Origin: Kudoa neothunni
Taxonomy: Eukaryota; Cnidaria
Length of the DNA: 64,000 nucleotides
Direction: 5' to 3'
Assembly (NCBI GenBank): GCA_964304625.1
Contig: OZ199838.1
Location: 14,880,001 to 14,944,000 of the forward strand
Of this stretch, positions 12,998-26,217 are shown piece after piece; the first letter of the stretch is position 1, and each line of letters opens with the position of its first letter. Position numbers and translations under genes: made by a program. The notes under the pieces are model-generated. The model made no database searches. It saw nothing but the letters and a program-made list of their open reading frames with translations, and was not told the DNA's origin.

Positions 12998-13420
12998 ATG
13001 CAATCGAAATCTCACGGAAATCCATCACTTTATATTATATACTGGTAAAATCAATTAGGCTGGTCTATTTATAATTTTATTATAAATATAGCGCCGCATG
13101 AAATTACTTACCTCAGGTTATTCTTTAAATTATTATTGATTCCTATCTCTGCATAGACTAACACATTTATACAACAAGTAAAAGAACATTTTGGAAATAT
13201 CCCAATCGATATTGTATTATTTAAGCTGGAAAACACCTTTTAATCAAATTCGCTTAAGGCTACGGAAGGTACAATTTATTCTAGTGGAAAATTCGAAGTT
13301 TTCCTTAACGGCCAACTGATACATAGCAAAATTGGTGGGGAGGGTTTTATTGATACAGAAACTAAACTGCAGAAGGTTTTGTCCAAGATAGAAACATCTT
13401 TTGTCAATTCTCATCAATGA
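12998..13420 (+). CDS. SELENOW: Selenoprotein W (Rdx family), UGA-encoded Sec
   Basis: A small thioredoxin-like redox protein. Four exons (12998-13044, 13092-13116, 13157-13213, 13259-13420) with introns of 47, 40 and 45 nt give 96 residues; human SELENOW has 87. The first exon encodes NPSLYIIY and ends TG. The second begins C GCC GCA TGA, which rebuilds Cys-Ala-Ala-Sec exactly where the family has CxxU. The third encodes FIQQVKEHFGNIPIDI. The fourth begins ATEGTIYSSGKFEVFLNGQL and continues IHSKIGGEGFIDTE, a clear match to the family pattern ATGxFEVxVxGxLIHSKxxGDGxVDTE. The terminal stop is also TGA (13418-13420). All splice phases agree only if the internal TGA is read through. I could not identify a convincing SECIS hairpin in the next 250 bp by eye. 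Confidence 0.85.
13099..13101 (+). other. In-frame TGA, predicted selenocysteine codon
   Basis: This TGA is the fourth codon of a Cys-Ala-Ala-UGA tetrad at the family redox centre. It is followed in frame by NYLPQ and two further well-conserved exons. Confidence 0.75.
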
Positions 13421-15332
13421 ACTATTCATTACACATTACTCTTCACTTGGATGCTGATCATGATGTGAATAATTAAATGCTTATAGGCACCTTATTCATT
13501 AAATTATTTTAACAGCGTTCTAACTGAGTAGTTTTATGAATAGTTTTTTGTGTTATTTTGGTCTTACGTATCATTTATTAATGGTGCGCTGTGCAGATTT
13601 TCTCAAACCTATTATTTATCCAATGATGTGAATTTGGCTCGTGTCTTTTATTTGATTGAATTACCTAAAAGTGTCGTAATTAAGTTGAGCTAAATTTAAT
13701 AATATACCGAATAAATTGGTCTATAGGTATTTTATAAATTTTAACATTGTCAATCCAATTAAAAAAGCCATATTGATCGACGCCCCTCTCAATCTTATTG
13801 CAGTGTGAAAATAACCAATCTCCAAAGAGTTTGGACGGAATGTGTATAAGTTATTCTGATTTTTAATATTCTTTTCCGTCAATGAATAATCAAATTTGAG
13901 CTTATTGTCGCTAATTTTAAAATATTTTTAACATCTTAAATTAATTGAATTTGAAATAATCGTTTAAAAGTGTAGCATTGGAATCATTTTTATAATCTTT
14001 TTAGTAAGTGGTTATTGACACGGTAAATAACATCCAGATGTTACTAATTTTGACTGTTTGTTGATTTCTGGTCCGCTGCTCCGCTCCCAAGGATCATAAA
14101 TAATTAAATATAGTAGATTGTAAAAAATTAAATCGGTATATAATTTGTGAGTAAGAGTAATTGGGATTAGAAATCTCAACAACGCACGCGTACATGGTGC
14201 TTAGGATTAAAATTTACCGAGTCAATAACCTCCGCTATCTTTTTAGAATCTTAAAATGAATAAAGTAAATTTAACTTTATCGTTTAAAATGCAACATTGG
14301 AATCATTTTATTTTTATGTGTAATAAATGATTATTCAGTCAAAATATACCAAAAATAGAGTAAGATAACATTTTTAATTCTTTAGTGCCTAATTATTTAT
14401 TTAAGTTATCCTATCTATATTCACAAAGTAGTAGTGCCCGAATGTTCGTGTATATGCATTGAATTTGTTGTATATTCGGACATTAATTAAATTTTGATAA
14501 CATCAAATGTTTCTTTCAAAAACTATTATTGTTGTTTTCGAACCCTCTAAAGCTCCGAAAGCCTCTAGGGACTAATGAGTTTGATTTAGTAAGCACACTT
14601 CAAAAGATCTGTTAGAGATTTTAAAAACACTTAGGGCCAAAATTTTCTTAATTCTTTATAAATTTATAACCGAGATTAATTATCATTAGATAGATCACAT
14701 TCTTATAATACATGGATTGTGCCCTTTAAGTTTCATTGAGGTCACTGGCTAAATTGAACACGTTCAGAAGTAAATTTTGATATAGAAGTTGTAATTTTGT
14801 GTTATCTAATTATTTAAATAATTTAATTTTGTGTTATAGGGATGATCAGCTATTTATCGGAAAGATTACTTAAAGTTTATGTTTGGTAAAGAAGTATTAA
14901 TTTGTGCAATAAAAATTAAATATCATAAGGTTTCGTAAAATTATATAGTTTTCACTGTTTTATGAAAACTATAATGATATTAATTATAATTTTGCATATA
15001 ATAATCGTCAAAGTATGATAATTAAAAAATATTTCAGTTTAATACCTTCTTCATATAAATAAACGTAAATACTATAACATATTGAATGATTTAAGAGATT
15101 TTTTAATGAAAAATATTCCCGATCTTGGTCGGATTAAGCTTGAGCTAGTTACTTTTACGACAACAATTCAATATATCGGCGTAAACTAAAAAGGGAATAT
15201 TCGATAAGTTTTTTAATTGAATATATTAAATCATAAAAAAATCTTAAGCAAAAATGTAAAAATTTCTATCAAAAAAGAATAAATTGTTCGAGTAAATGAT
15301 CTCTGGCATTGGCGTGACAATAGCAGGTAATC
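13421..15332. other. Spacer between convergent SELENOW and the sorting nexin
   Basis: AT-rich, with no recognised exon. The SELENOW 3' UTR, and with it any SECIS element, should lie at its left end. Confidence 0.4.
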
Positions 15333-18300
15333 TTATTCAAAGTCTTCGGCTTCAAGTGATTCTATCAGCTTCCCCAAATTATTTTTCACAGTCTACACAT
15401 ATCAGTAAACAGCAGAAAGTTAGTGGCTAATTGTGCATCTATATATTTACCGAGGATATTTTTATTTGACGTTCACAATAACTGACCTACAACAAACAAA
15501 TTAAAAAGATATGGGAGGCGTTTAAGCTCACAAGTTTCTTTTTGAAAACTTTGATTCTATTTTGCGATTGTTTATCCAATTCTATAAATCAGAAGCAAGC
15601 AGATAAGTAAGAAGGACATGTATGACCAAGAACCTACCCCCTTTGAGTGTGTTGGTGAAAGTTTCCGTTTCTCTAATGAGATTTTCCACAATTTTCTCGT
15701 GCTAGCATCATAGTTGTAATGAAATGTACAAACAACCACAACAAAAATACCACCGGTATGTCTTTACCGGTCATTTTGGCTTTGTCTAGGTTTCTCTGGG
15801 CAGACATAAGGTTCTGTTGAATTTTAAGTTTTTGGAGAATAATCTCTAGACAGATCTCGGTTTCATCATAGAAATATTTGAATGTGTCGATCAGATAGGA
15901 GTCTTCAGTCTCTATGGATTTTACGCTTTGTTTCTATTTGGACAAAGAATAAATAAAAATAATTATAATTTAGCTATCTGTATTCTACTCTGTAGGATTC
16001 AAGAGTGGAACTCAATTGATGGTAAACTCTAATAAGCAAAATATAAATAACTAAGTATATTATTGGTAGATTAGAAACCTTGAAAGTTTGGAATATTCAA
16101 CCGACTCGAGTGAATCAAGAGAGCTCGACAGCGAATTCAATGTTAAAGAAGATTCTCGTTGCAATTTGATGAGTGTCTGCGCTTGGGAGATGGCATTACC
16201 TAAACTATTACAATACGACAATATAACAAACTATTAACCGGCTGAAAATACTTTGTTAGATAACCTTTAAAGAAAATTTTATGTTTTTCGATTTCTTCAT
16301 CAAACTCCTACACAAACAATAAATTTATACTCCTGCCATTACCAAACCCATTGTGTATAAAAAAGCGGTTACTGTAACGGAATAGCTGGAAGGACTGGAC
16401 GAATCCAAGAGTTTTCTATCAAGGGTTTTGAACAGACCAACAGCAAACGTCTTTAGCGAGTTCAGTTTACTATTTCCAGTGTTTAACTGTCAGCAACAAG
16501 TTAAATAAATCCATAACCACCCTGTAATCTGTACCGAATAATCGTACGTAAGAAAATGTTGTAAACTACGATCCGTTCTCAATCGTTCATCAGCAGCTAT
16601 TGCGGATAAAAAGTCGTTGTGAGTACTTACTGTTCTGGCAAATAATCTCACGTATTCACTTAATTAATATGGAATCAAATACAAATAACGCCGTTTTAAT
16701 ATGCTAAAATTACTTTTTAAGTTCTTCTTCATACCACTCAGTATTATCAGTCTCGTGCATTGTGATAAATTGTGAGAAAGTAAAATCAGGTTTTCTTGGA
16801 ACAGGCGGTATCTTTAAAAATAAAAATGAATCAAAATATATATCAATAAGTCGATCTTTATTTATAATCCATTAAAATTGTAAATAGTATAAAGGCAAAT
16901 AAATAATTAATAAAAAATAAGAAGGAAAGTACGAACCTACAAAAGTAAAAATTATTTTTATTATTAAACTAAAATATGGATATTATTTTCAAAATAAATA
17001 CCTAGCAAAATAATTGAAGAGAAGGCCGAACTTAATCTAATCATTGAATATCTGAGGGTGGCCATCAACGCTTATTATATCAAAACTTTTACAAAATATT
17101 TTATTTCCTGTTTTTCCTTCGTGTATTTTATAGTATAATGATAATTTTAAAAATATTTGAATAATGGAGTTCTACGTTTAGTTTTTTTGCTTAAAAGAAA
17201 AAAAGTTACACACATACCTGAACATGCCCATCATATAAATAATAACGTTTAGATAATTAAAATATATAAAAAACCTTTTCTGCAATGGAAAAAAAATTAT
17301 AAATGTATTATAAAGCAAGGATTTTTTTAAAATTTATTTTGTTGTTTCTATAACAACTTGATTCTGTTAAGTAATTCGATCTGGAATGTGAATTGCAAAT
17401 ATTATAATAATTTTGTTAAATCACATATAAACAAAAAGTAGTAGTTAAATATAGTTGTTTAAATTTAATTTAGACCATCTTGTCCTAACTTGAAAATTAA
17501 AAATCTAAGAATTCGTAGACTATGTATTTCTTATTCATAAATCAATTTTAAAGCTAAATTTCAATTTATAAAGTACGAAATTATATATTTAACCTATTTC
17601 TGTCAACAGAGGAAGAGATCTCATAATAAAATCATGTATTTTGACAATAAAACAAAACATTAACTGTTAAAATAAGAATGAGAAGAAAATGTAAAAAATA
17701 ACGTAAATACTTATGTTCTTAATCTTAAATGCAACGATTTTTAGTATTTCAATACATCTATGCATGTGGTCACAATGACCACCTCCAGGAATTCGTGGAA
17801 CTTTTTTCTTCGGGTGTTCGAGAGTTAAATTAAGTAGATATAGAACGTATTTATATTTAATTTGAAATTTCAACGTTATGATTAAATCGAAAGTTATAGC
17901 CTACGAAATCTCTCAGATTATGTTTCACCTTAGTTAAGGATTTGGAAATAGACATTTATGTGAAAATATAATGCACTTGTCATTCTGAGGTTTTATATGC
18001 AAAATATAATTAGGGGAAATTGTTAATTTTGGTACCTATTTTTAAAAGTTGGTAATGCTTCAAATTAACTTTTAAAATTGTTTTAACAATAAAGAGATTA
18101 AGATGAATTAATTTATGTGGGCCAAACAAGACTTATTCGGCTTATTTCAGCACATTTTAAAAAATAAATTTTTTTCTCAATTTTAACACTAGCAGTGACA
18201 TCTATTTGTTTAGAAGTGGACAAACAATAGTTAAGTAACGCAGATTACGAGGGTTTAATTCTATGAAGACGCGATAAATATTAATCCATGCAGCCTCAGT

Positions 18301-19232
18301 TAAAATAGACTTGTGTTTAAATTTCGGTTAAATTCGTTATGCCGTGCAAAAATAGACGTCTGATAAATCAGTGATTATCAATGATATTACTGGAAAAATT
18401 AGTTTAAATAATTGTGAAATAAATACAAATAATTTTCGTTATAATTTTAATTCAAGTCAGTTAGCTTGTATTCTTAATGGAATTATATAATTACATAGCA
18501 CGGTTAATGTTGGTTTTAGCTTGTAAAAACCGAGAATTCAACGTGTTTGTAAACGTGGATGTTATTCAAATCACATGACATATAAAAGTAAAATGAATGA
18601 AACATTCTTTTCGAACAAAATAACGATTTTATAAATATGTTATTCTCCGCTGTTATTAAAAAAATTTGGTTAAATAAGTCTCTTCTTCAAAGATATAACG
18701 TAATATTTGGCGTGCTGATAAGGAAACCAAAAATCTGGATTAGCTTAATATCCAAATTCGACACAAAGAATGATATTTTTATAAATATTAATTTTCTAGT
18801 TCGACATTGAATATATTATCTGAGTATATTTGTACAATAAAATAATTACCACAATTCCACCGTATTGATTATCACTTTTCAAAACCGTAAACAGCCATAT
18901 AAACTCATCATGTGTTCTCTTCACTTGATACAAACGATTAGGCTCATAATTTTGTAGAATGGACTATCAACAACACATCATATCAAATCCAATCAATTTA
19001 ACCAAAAAATTGTTGTTCTACTTTGCATGAAATGTTGTAATAAATTTTCCCATCCACAGAATTGGCTTCACTTATCGCTGTACGCAAGGGATTCTCATCA
19101 TCAGCATTTTCGAGGTTATTTGGAGGGTTATCTTCAGACTATATGAAACCAAATTAGGAAATTTGCGAATTTAATTCAGTACAAAAGTTTAAAATGCATT
19201 CTATGTTATAAAAAGTTATTAACCTGATTCAT
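15333..19232 (-). CDS. SNX6: Sorting nexin, SNX5/SNX6/SNX32 type
   Basis: PX-BAR protein of endosome-to-Golgi/recycling carriers (ESCPE-1/retromer-associated). Fourteen exons on the minus strand: 19232-19224, 19138-19022, 18963-18850, 16811-16714, 16658-16535, 16486-16373, 16307-16265, 16199-16079, 16028-15989, 15933-15754, 15701-15638, 15581-15532, 15486-15451 and 15392-15333, about 389 residues (human SNX5/6: 404/406). The PX part has VKRTHDEFIWLFTVL and the linker IPPVPRKPDF. Then come EYVRLFARTVSTHNDFL, a BAR segment with SYLIDTFKYFYDETE and NLDKAKMTGKDI, and a C-terminal helix ending KLIESLEAEDFE. All phases close. Introns are 45-85 nt except intron 3 (16812-18849), which carries a TTAA element. 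It could be the single ancestor-like member of the 5/6/32 group. The first coding exon is only 9 nt and is the least certain. Confidence 0.9.
17036..17824. mobile_element. TTAA-flanked non-autonomous element, copy 1, in the SNX intron
   Basis: 789 bp between TTAA at 17032-17035 and 17825-17828. The right end carries the palindrome GTGGTCACAATGACCAC (17764-17780) followed by GGTGTTCGAGAG. The sequence is an inverted, diverged copy of 27235-28147. Shared landmarks include TATTATATCAAAACTTTTAC near the left and ACGTTTAGATAATTAAAATA inside. The TTAA target and terminal hairpins suggest a piggyBac-superfamily MITE. Confidence 0.65.
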
Positions 19233-19285
19233 TTGTGTATAAATTGAAATCGTTTAATTCCGGGTAAACTCTTCAATCAATAGTA

Positions 19286-19416
19286 TTAAATTGTTTCGAC
19301 AGGTTTTCGGTTTTTGATATACATATACACCATATCCACAGTTGATGGTGGATTCTGTTTATTGTGAAAATATTCTAGATCGGTTGATTCGCCTACATCC
19401 AATATGCTCGGATATG
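19286..19416 (-). CDS. Candidate terminal coding exon of an unidentified gene
   Basis: After a good polypyrimidine-CAG acceptor on the minus strand, a frame of 43 codons contains YPSILDVGESTDLEYFHNKQ and ends KNRKPVETI-stop. Base composition and amino-acid mix look coding, and it lies just 5' of the sorting nexin on the same strand. I do not recognise the family and found no upstream partner exon, so it may be a 5' UTR exon or chance. Confidence 0.25.
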
Positions 19417-20725
19417 CTGCAAAAAAAAAACAAATCAAATCTTGTAGGTATAGGTAATTGTCAGCTATAATCCTAACTCGGAAGAATATTATAATTCCCC
19501 ATTCGGATTACAGAAATGTTATGAGTATTGTTATTTTATATTTCAAATTCGTTTGAAACAAATAGCAAGTGGATTCTATGGAAACTTCTTTTTTCGTATG
19601 TGTGTTGTTTTTTAATTCCATATATAATTAAAAGATTTTATCAATGTTCTATGCATCTGTTTACGTGTAAAGTAATTATTAGGTATGATTCCAGACTAAA
19701 TATTTTACATATTTTTTGTTAATAGATACTTTTTGGTGGATTTTAGAATGAAAAATAATTTTAAATTATTTGGATATCTATTATAACTCGTTTGATATCC
19801 TCATAATTGCTCGCGTGCAATAACGGTTATATATCACCACTTAACTTTGTTTAGGAATTTTATTAAAATAGATTATTCTATTAATTATTTTAATGTCACA
19901 AATCTATGCATTATTAAATAAATAATGAGTTAATGCTGTCCAACCGCGAAACAAAATTTTTATTTAATTATAATAGGATAATTAATTCTCGCATATTAAA
20001 TATTAATAATTAATTGAGTTAATACATAAGATTACAATATTCTCACTTTGTTTAACCCTATGGTTCTCATTTTTCGTTGCAGGGAACAATCGATGTTTTG
20101 TTTAACAACATAATGGAACATGTTTAATTTTTTCTAGTAAAATTTATTTTTCTAATTATATTTAATGTTACATTTAATGATATTTGTAAAAAAATAACCA
20201 TACTAAAAAAGTTTGTATAAATGCCTACTTTCTGCCACTATTGATATAAAATATGAAAATATTAGATCGCTTAAAAGCCTTATTAAAAAATTTTCGGATA
20301 TAAATACCCAATGTTCAACGAAGAGAAAATGGTTACAAATCTTCAGAATTTATCAATAGGAAGGTCGTATACACCTAGAGATTTACATTATTCTTATAAC
20401 TTTCATTATATTGATTTTTGGGAGCGGAGAAAAACTTTGGAATGAAAGGATTAAATTAAACAAAAATATTATAAAAACGCACGTGAGTAATTTCAACGAA
20501 AAATGAACTGTCAGTGTTGTATTTTAATTAATTTCACATTCAAGTCTCCTATCGCTATTCATTCTCATTCCCAGTTTTCCTAGAGTTTTCGGAACACTGA
20601 TAACTGTGTACATAGCCACATTAAGTATTTTTCGATAAAAATAGTTAGTATTACATTTTTTCATATTAATGTAGGAGGAGGCTACTGGAGCGTAACTAAT
20701 ATTCGTGTAATCATAATTTTTATTA
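19417..20725. other. AT-rich spacer, nothing recognised
   Basis: No conserved exon or complete repeat was seen. A plus-strand acceptor-like cgttgcag at about 20083-20090 is followed by only 14 open codons. Confidence 0.35.
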
Positions 20726-21972
20726 CAGTAAGGTCTTGATACTGCGCCCACCAAGTCGGGACCTGAGCTTTTACTGCCCAATATCTATAGATGGTTCGCG
20801 CATGCGCACATAGAATAAATGTTTTATTTTTCAACGAAAAAATGATCTACCTTGTTTATCTTATCAAATTAAAGGTGTGAAAGGCATCATTCTAATAATA
20901 TACGAACTTTTCCTCATCTTTCACGAACTTGGGGCGAAGAATTTTTAAAATATCAAGAAGGTAGTTGAAGACATCCAATCATTTTTTGGATCGTTAATAT
21001 TTAACAGAAAATTCATAAATTCCTTTTAAACGAGGGGTGTCTTTTAATTTACCAATGACACTATGTGGGAATTTTATCCCTATAAATTAAGCCCTCTATA
21101 ATTCTATTACAGGTTTTTGGATTGTTTCATTCCCATTTAATTCAACTCCTTTATATCATATGTGCGTTGAGTGTATTGTTCTTAGGAAAGAGAGGTTTCA
21201 CAGAGATTTAACATGTTTCCTTTTTCATATCTATTTTTTGCCTAATAAAATTTGATTACCTAATCATTAACAATATTATCATCGACTTACCTCCTTCTCC
21301 GCGAATGGTGAATTAAAAAAACAGACAATATTGAACGTTTTAAGCGAACAATTTTTTACACTTAAATAAGTGATTTAAGATCATCGGCAAAAAGTTTTGC
21401 CTTCTCAGTGATAAAAACTCTAGAATATTTGTCTTTTTTGGTATTCTGACACAAGCCGGTCATACAACGCAATTTGAAGTTTGATGTATGTTTTATTCGT
21501 AATTCCTTTACTGAGAGAAACAACATTGGAGGTCATTATATCGGATTTATTAGATAAAATTCTAATCAAATTAGAATAACTAATGTTTATTTGAATAAAA
21601 CTCAACATAACTGAATTCATGATATTCTATGGCATTATAGAGTAACTTTTTAGAATTTAAAGTTGAGGTAATTTAATCATAATATTGAATAGTTCCAATG
21701 TTATACCAAAAATTTCTTTTCTTCCACAATACCGAACGGTTCGAATGTGTAATTTAGTGGATTAGTCGAATTAAAATTGGAAGTAACCACTGTCCAAAAA
21801 CAAGACCCTGAATTTTACAAAAAATTCCTTTTTTTAAATGTTATTTAGTATTTTTGAGTATAAAGCTAGAATAGAAGACTCTATACATTGAAAAGATTAC
21901 AATGTTGGTTACGGAAATTTGAAAAAGGGTCGATTATCCTGTATCGAACCTCGCAATATCGAGACCTTACTG
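20726..21972. mobile_element. Tigger/pogo-like non-autonomous element
   Basis: 1,247 bp flanked by TA on both sides (20724-20725 and 21973-21974). The left terminus CAGTAAGGTCTTGATACTGC and the right terminus, read inverted, CAGTAAGGTCTCGATATTGC differ at only two positions. The minus-strand frame 21420-21620 is not recognisable as transposase. The same termini occur at 577 and, more diverged, 3249. Confidence 0.75.
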
Positions 21973-22460
21973 TATTTTTTAATTATAGATTCCAAAAAAT
22001 AAAACCTGTAATTACATATGAATAAGAATTGCAAGAATTAAAAATTCCAATTGTACAGGATTACGTGTCGTTTAGGATTGTAATTGACCTTCCAATAGCT
22101 TCTGCCTATTTATAATATTATCGTATTAGAAGTATGGTTTTTTAAAGTCAGCTTTCATTATAACAAATAATTTACGAAAGACTAATTGATAAATAAAAGT
22201 CTTCTTACGGACCTCTTAAATTAGTGCGTTGCACCATGGGTAGTTCATAAACATCATGTCGCTAAACACAGTGTTTTTCAATTCATAATTTTTGTTAGCC
22301 AATCTAGATTTAATCTAAGCCCTGGCGTGGTAATTATCACTGTAGTTAATTATTTCTGACTTATAACTCCATTCTTAAATACCAAAAATAAACTATCATA
22401 AATTCTAAAAAAATAATTTTATATGTAAAGTTATGGGCAGGAATTGTAGAAATTCTAAAT

Positions 22461-23669
22461 CAGTGTTTCCCAACTTTTTTTTACAAAGTCAAACCTCTGG
22501 CGCAACTTGTTAGATTGTGAAGTTCGGGCTGGTTAGGCCTGCTCCATTTACGTTTTAGGCACCGCAGCGTCATATAAGATGACTTACATTTATGCGGTAG
22601 TGTGGGATTTTAACCCACTAAACATCCTCGTTTCGGAGCAACCACCACCCCAATCATACCCTGGATTAACTTAGAATTAGTCTGGGAAGTCGCCTGAATG
22701 CGGGCGTCCGGTCTACAGAAACCCCCTATTGGGTTTTATTTCGTTCGTGTATCCCGGCGTTCGTGAGTTTGTGAGCGCTCGAGTCTATCCTTCCACCAGG
22801 CTCCCCTTTCAGCTGCAAGCAAGTCCACGGTAAATCGTAGATCTCTGCGATTACTACAGCCTTCCTACTTAATTTCGGATTAGGAGTACAGGAACGCCCG
22901 GACTAGGCTTCGAACTCACAACCTCGGAGTATGCCATCTCGACCTAACACCACTATGCCATATTGTCCAGGCTTCTAGTGTATCCCAAGTCCCACCGGTG
23001 GGGCATTGAAATTTTTGAACGTTTAATGAACCGCGGAAGATCCTGAGTATTGGGGGTGATACGGATAATGGTGAGAAAATTGAGCAGTACGACCTAATTT
23101 GAAGCCAACATCGCGATTATTGGTATCAGTGATTTTTAAATGACGATTAATATCATAAAATTACAACAAGCAATGACTAATTTTATAAAATTTAATAATA
23201 ATATTTGAAGTTCTAATCATCCAAATTGAATCTGAATGGTTTGAATCACAATCTTGTCTCATTTAGAATCGTATATCCCCTTTTAGGTTAAACCTAATAC
23301 AGTATTGATTAGTTTTGTAATTGCATCATTTATTTTCGGTTCAATAGCCCCTTATACACGCAAGTCTTTCTAATGAAGATAGGATTACCACGAGTTTCAT
23401 TTGATGCTGTTTTTGACGGAATGAAGAACTAAAGATATTAATTTTAAGGTCTATCGATAAATTAAGTTAGATCCAATCGAACACATTTTAATTTGAATGA
23501 GAAAAGAAATTTATATTAATTTCTTTCAAATTTTAATGTGATAGGGAGTTTTAATTAAAATTATCAACAGTTTAAGTAAAAAAAATAAATACTTATGATA
23601 GAGATGGGGGTCGGAATTTTTTTTCGATAAAAAAGTGAAAAGCGATAGAAATAAAGTAGGGACACCCTG
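22461..23669. mobile_element. hAT MITE, copy A, split by a SINE
   Basis: The ends are CAGTGTTTCCCAAC at the left and, inverted, CAGGGTGTCCCTAC at the right. It is flanked by a perfect 8-bp duplication TTCTAAAT (22453-22460 and 23670-23677), the hAT signature. The body from about 22989 to 23669 aligns along its length with the inverted copy at 38856-39595. A 0.5 kb SINE sits just inside the left terminus. Confidence 0.85.
22474..22975 (-). repeat. tRNA-derived SINE, copy 1
   Basis: About 500 bp in minus orientation. The tRNA-like head at the right has an A-box (TGGCATAGTGGT) and a B-box (GAGTTCGAAGCC). The body is GC-rich, and the tail at the left is an A-run (read as T on the plus strand). 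Flanking copies of CAGTGTTTCCCAA (22461-22473) and TAGTGTATCCCAA (22976-22988) are a 13-bp target duplication made from the hAT terminus. This implies LINE-mediated insertion after the hAT element. The second copy is at 49095-49550. Confidence 0.85.
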
Positions 23670-23708
23670 TTCTAAATGTTTATCCGCGCATGCTCGTATA
23701 ATATTTAA

Positions 23709-24904
23709 CCCTAGAAAGCACACCAAAAATAGTTACACAAAGACTCAATGGGCCCCCTTTTTTGGTCCAAGTATAAATTGATCAAATAAAGTCACCTAAT
23801 TATCGTAACGTATTTTTGTATAGATTATTTAACTAAAAATGAGACATGATATTTTGTGTAATAATTTCAGGAATCTCTAAAATTAAATTTATCCGTAGAG
23901 AGTGATTTTTGTAATATTTAGCTATTCATCGAATCTATTAATTCGTTATCATAAATTAAAATCGATTGTGAGAAACAAAACTTTAATATTTTTAAAAATT
24001 TTGTATTCAAAACCATAATATACGATATTGATAAGGGGGACCTAAATAAGCACGATGTAATGTTGGTTGTCGAATGTATAAAATGGAGATTAAGTTTTAT
24101 ACACCACAAGATTTGCAATGGTTGAGAATAATACGTTTAACTACGATACCTTTCATTCCGAAACATATTTCAGCGTTAAATTATATTTCAAAGAATATGA
24201 TCATAATATTCAGAAGTTATGGAGCGATAAAGATGATAACCTGTTGTTGGATGGCGACCTGACTCCATGGAAATAGCGTAATGACCTTACTCCGGAAATA
24301 ATACGCCGTCTTGTGTTTTTTAAATTATGATAATAGCTAATCTTGTTGTGCATACAACTTAATCTCCATTTTATACATTCGACAACCAACATTACATCGT
24401 GCTTATTTAGGTCCCCTTATCAATATCGTATATTATGGTTTGAATACAAAATTTTTAAAAATATTAAAGTTTTGTTTCTCACAAATCGATTTTAATTTAT
24501 GATAACGAATTAATAGATTCGATGAATAGCTAAATATTACAAAAATCACTCTCTACGGATAAATTTAATTTAGAGATTCCTGAAATTATTACACAAAATA
24601 TCATGTCTCATTTTTAGTTAAATAATCTATACAAAAATACGTTACGATAATTAGGTGACTTTATTTGATCAATTTATACTTGGACCAAAAAAGGGGTCCA
24701 TTGAGCCTTTGTGTAACATTTTGAACAAGCTGATAAAAAACATACATAGAGTGAAAAATTATTTTTTATTCTTGTAAATATAATTACATAAAATTTATGA
24801 TATAATTTACGTAACATTAATCTTGTTGTATACAATATCCTTATAATTTTATAAGCATTTAATTAAATTTTGGACCAAAAAGGGACCCACTGAGCCTTCT
24901 AGGG
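23709..24904. mobile_element. Large palindromic TTAA element
   Basis: 1,196 bp between TTAA at 23705-23708 and 24905-24908, with termini CCCTAGAAAGC and, inverted, CCCTAGAAGGC. Arms of about 385 bp (23732-24116 and 24336-24717) are near-identical inverted copies around a 219 bp spacer. A further terminal-like block lies at 24870-24904. The arms contain the same sequence as the 378 bp element at 10037-10414. Frames at 23918-24392 are mirror images within the palindrome and not genes. Confidence 0.85.
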
Positions 24905-25266
24905 TTAAGGTTAAATTTATTATGAGTAGTTAATAACAGATCAAATCTCCTCTCAATTTCTTCAACTTTAATTTTTTGAAATATTCTATCCGACATACAA
25001 TCATAAAATTATTATTAGACATAATTAGTAAAAAGAAATGCCGGGTATTATCACAATTCTACTGGAAGCAGACAATCAATGATCCCTTAAACTAGTTTGT
25101 AAATACCAGGCGGGGTGTCGTTTCGCTAGAACGATAAAGAAAACAAGAGGCACCAAAAAGTCGTATATTAATATTAAAATTCTCAACAATATAAAACACC
25201 AACCAAAAACAAATGTTGAAATACAATAAACTAAAAAATATTATTGGCACATGGAGCCAGTCTTGA

Positions 25267-26217
<951 letters not shown>

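Noticed and set aside
13421-13640. SECIS element in the SELENOW 3' flank
   Set aside because: ATGA and TGAT motifs occur, and a GAATAA/TTATTC stem is visible, but no combination gives the required core, stem and loop lengths. The question is left open.
23918-24392. Three overlapping frames of 60-66 codons as genes
   Set aside because: They are mirror images of each other within the arms of the palindromic element and have no family likeness.
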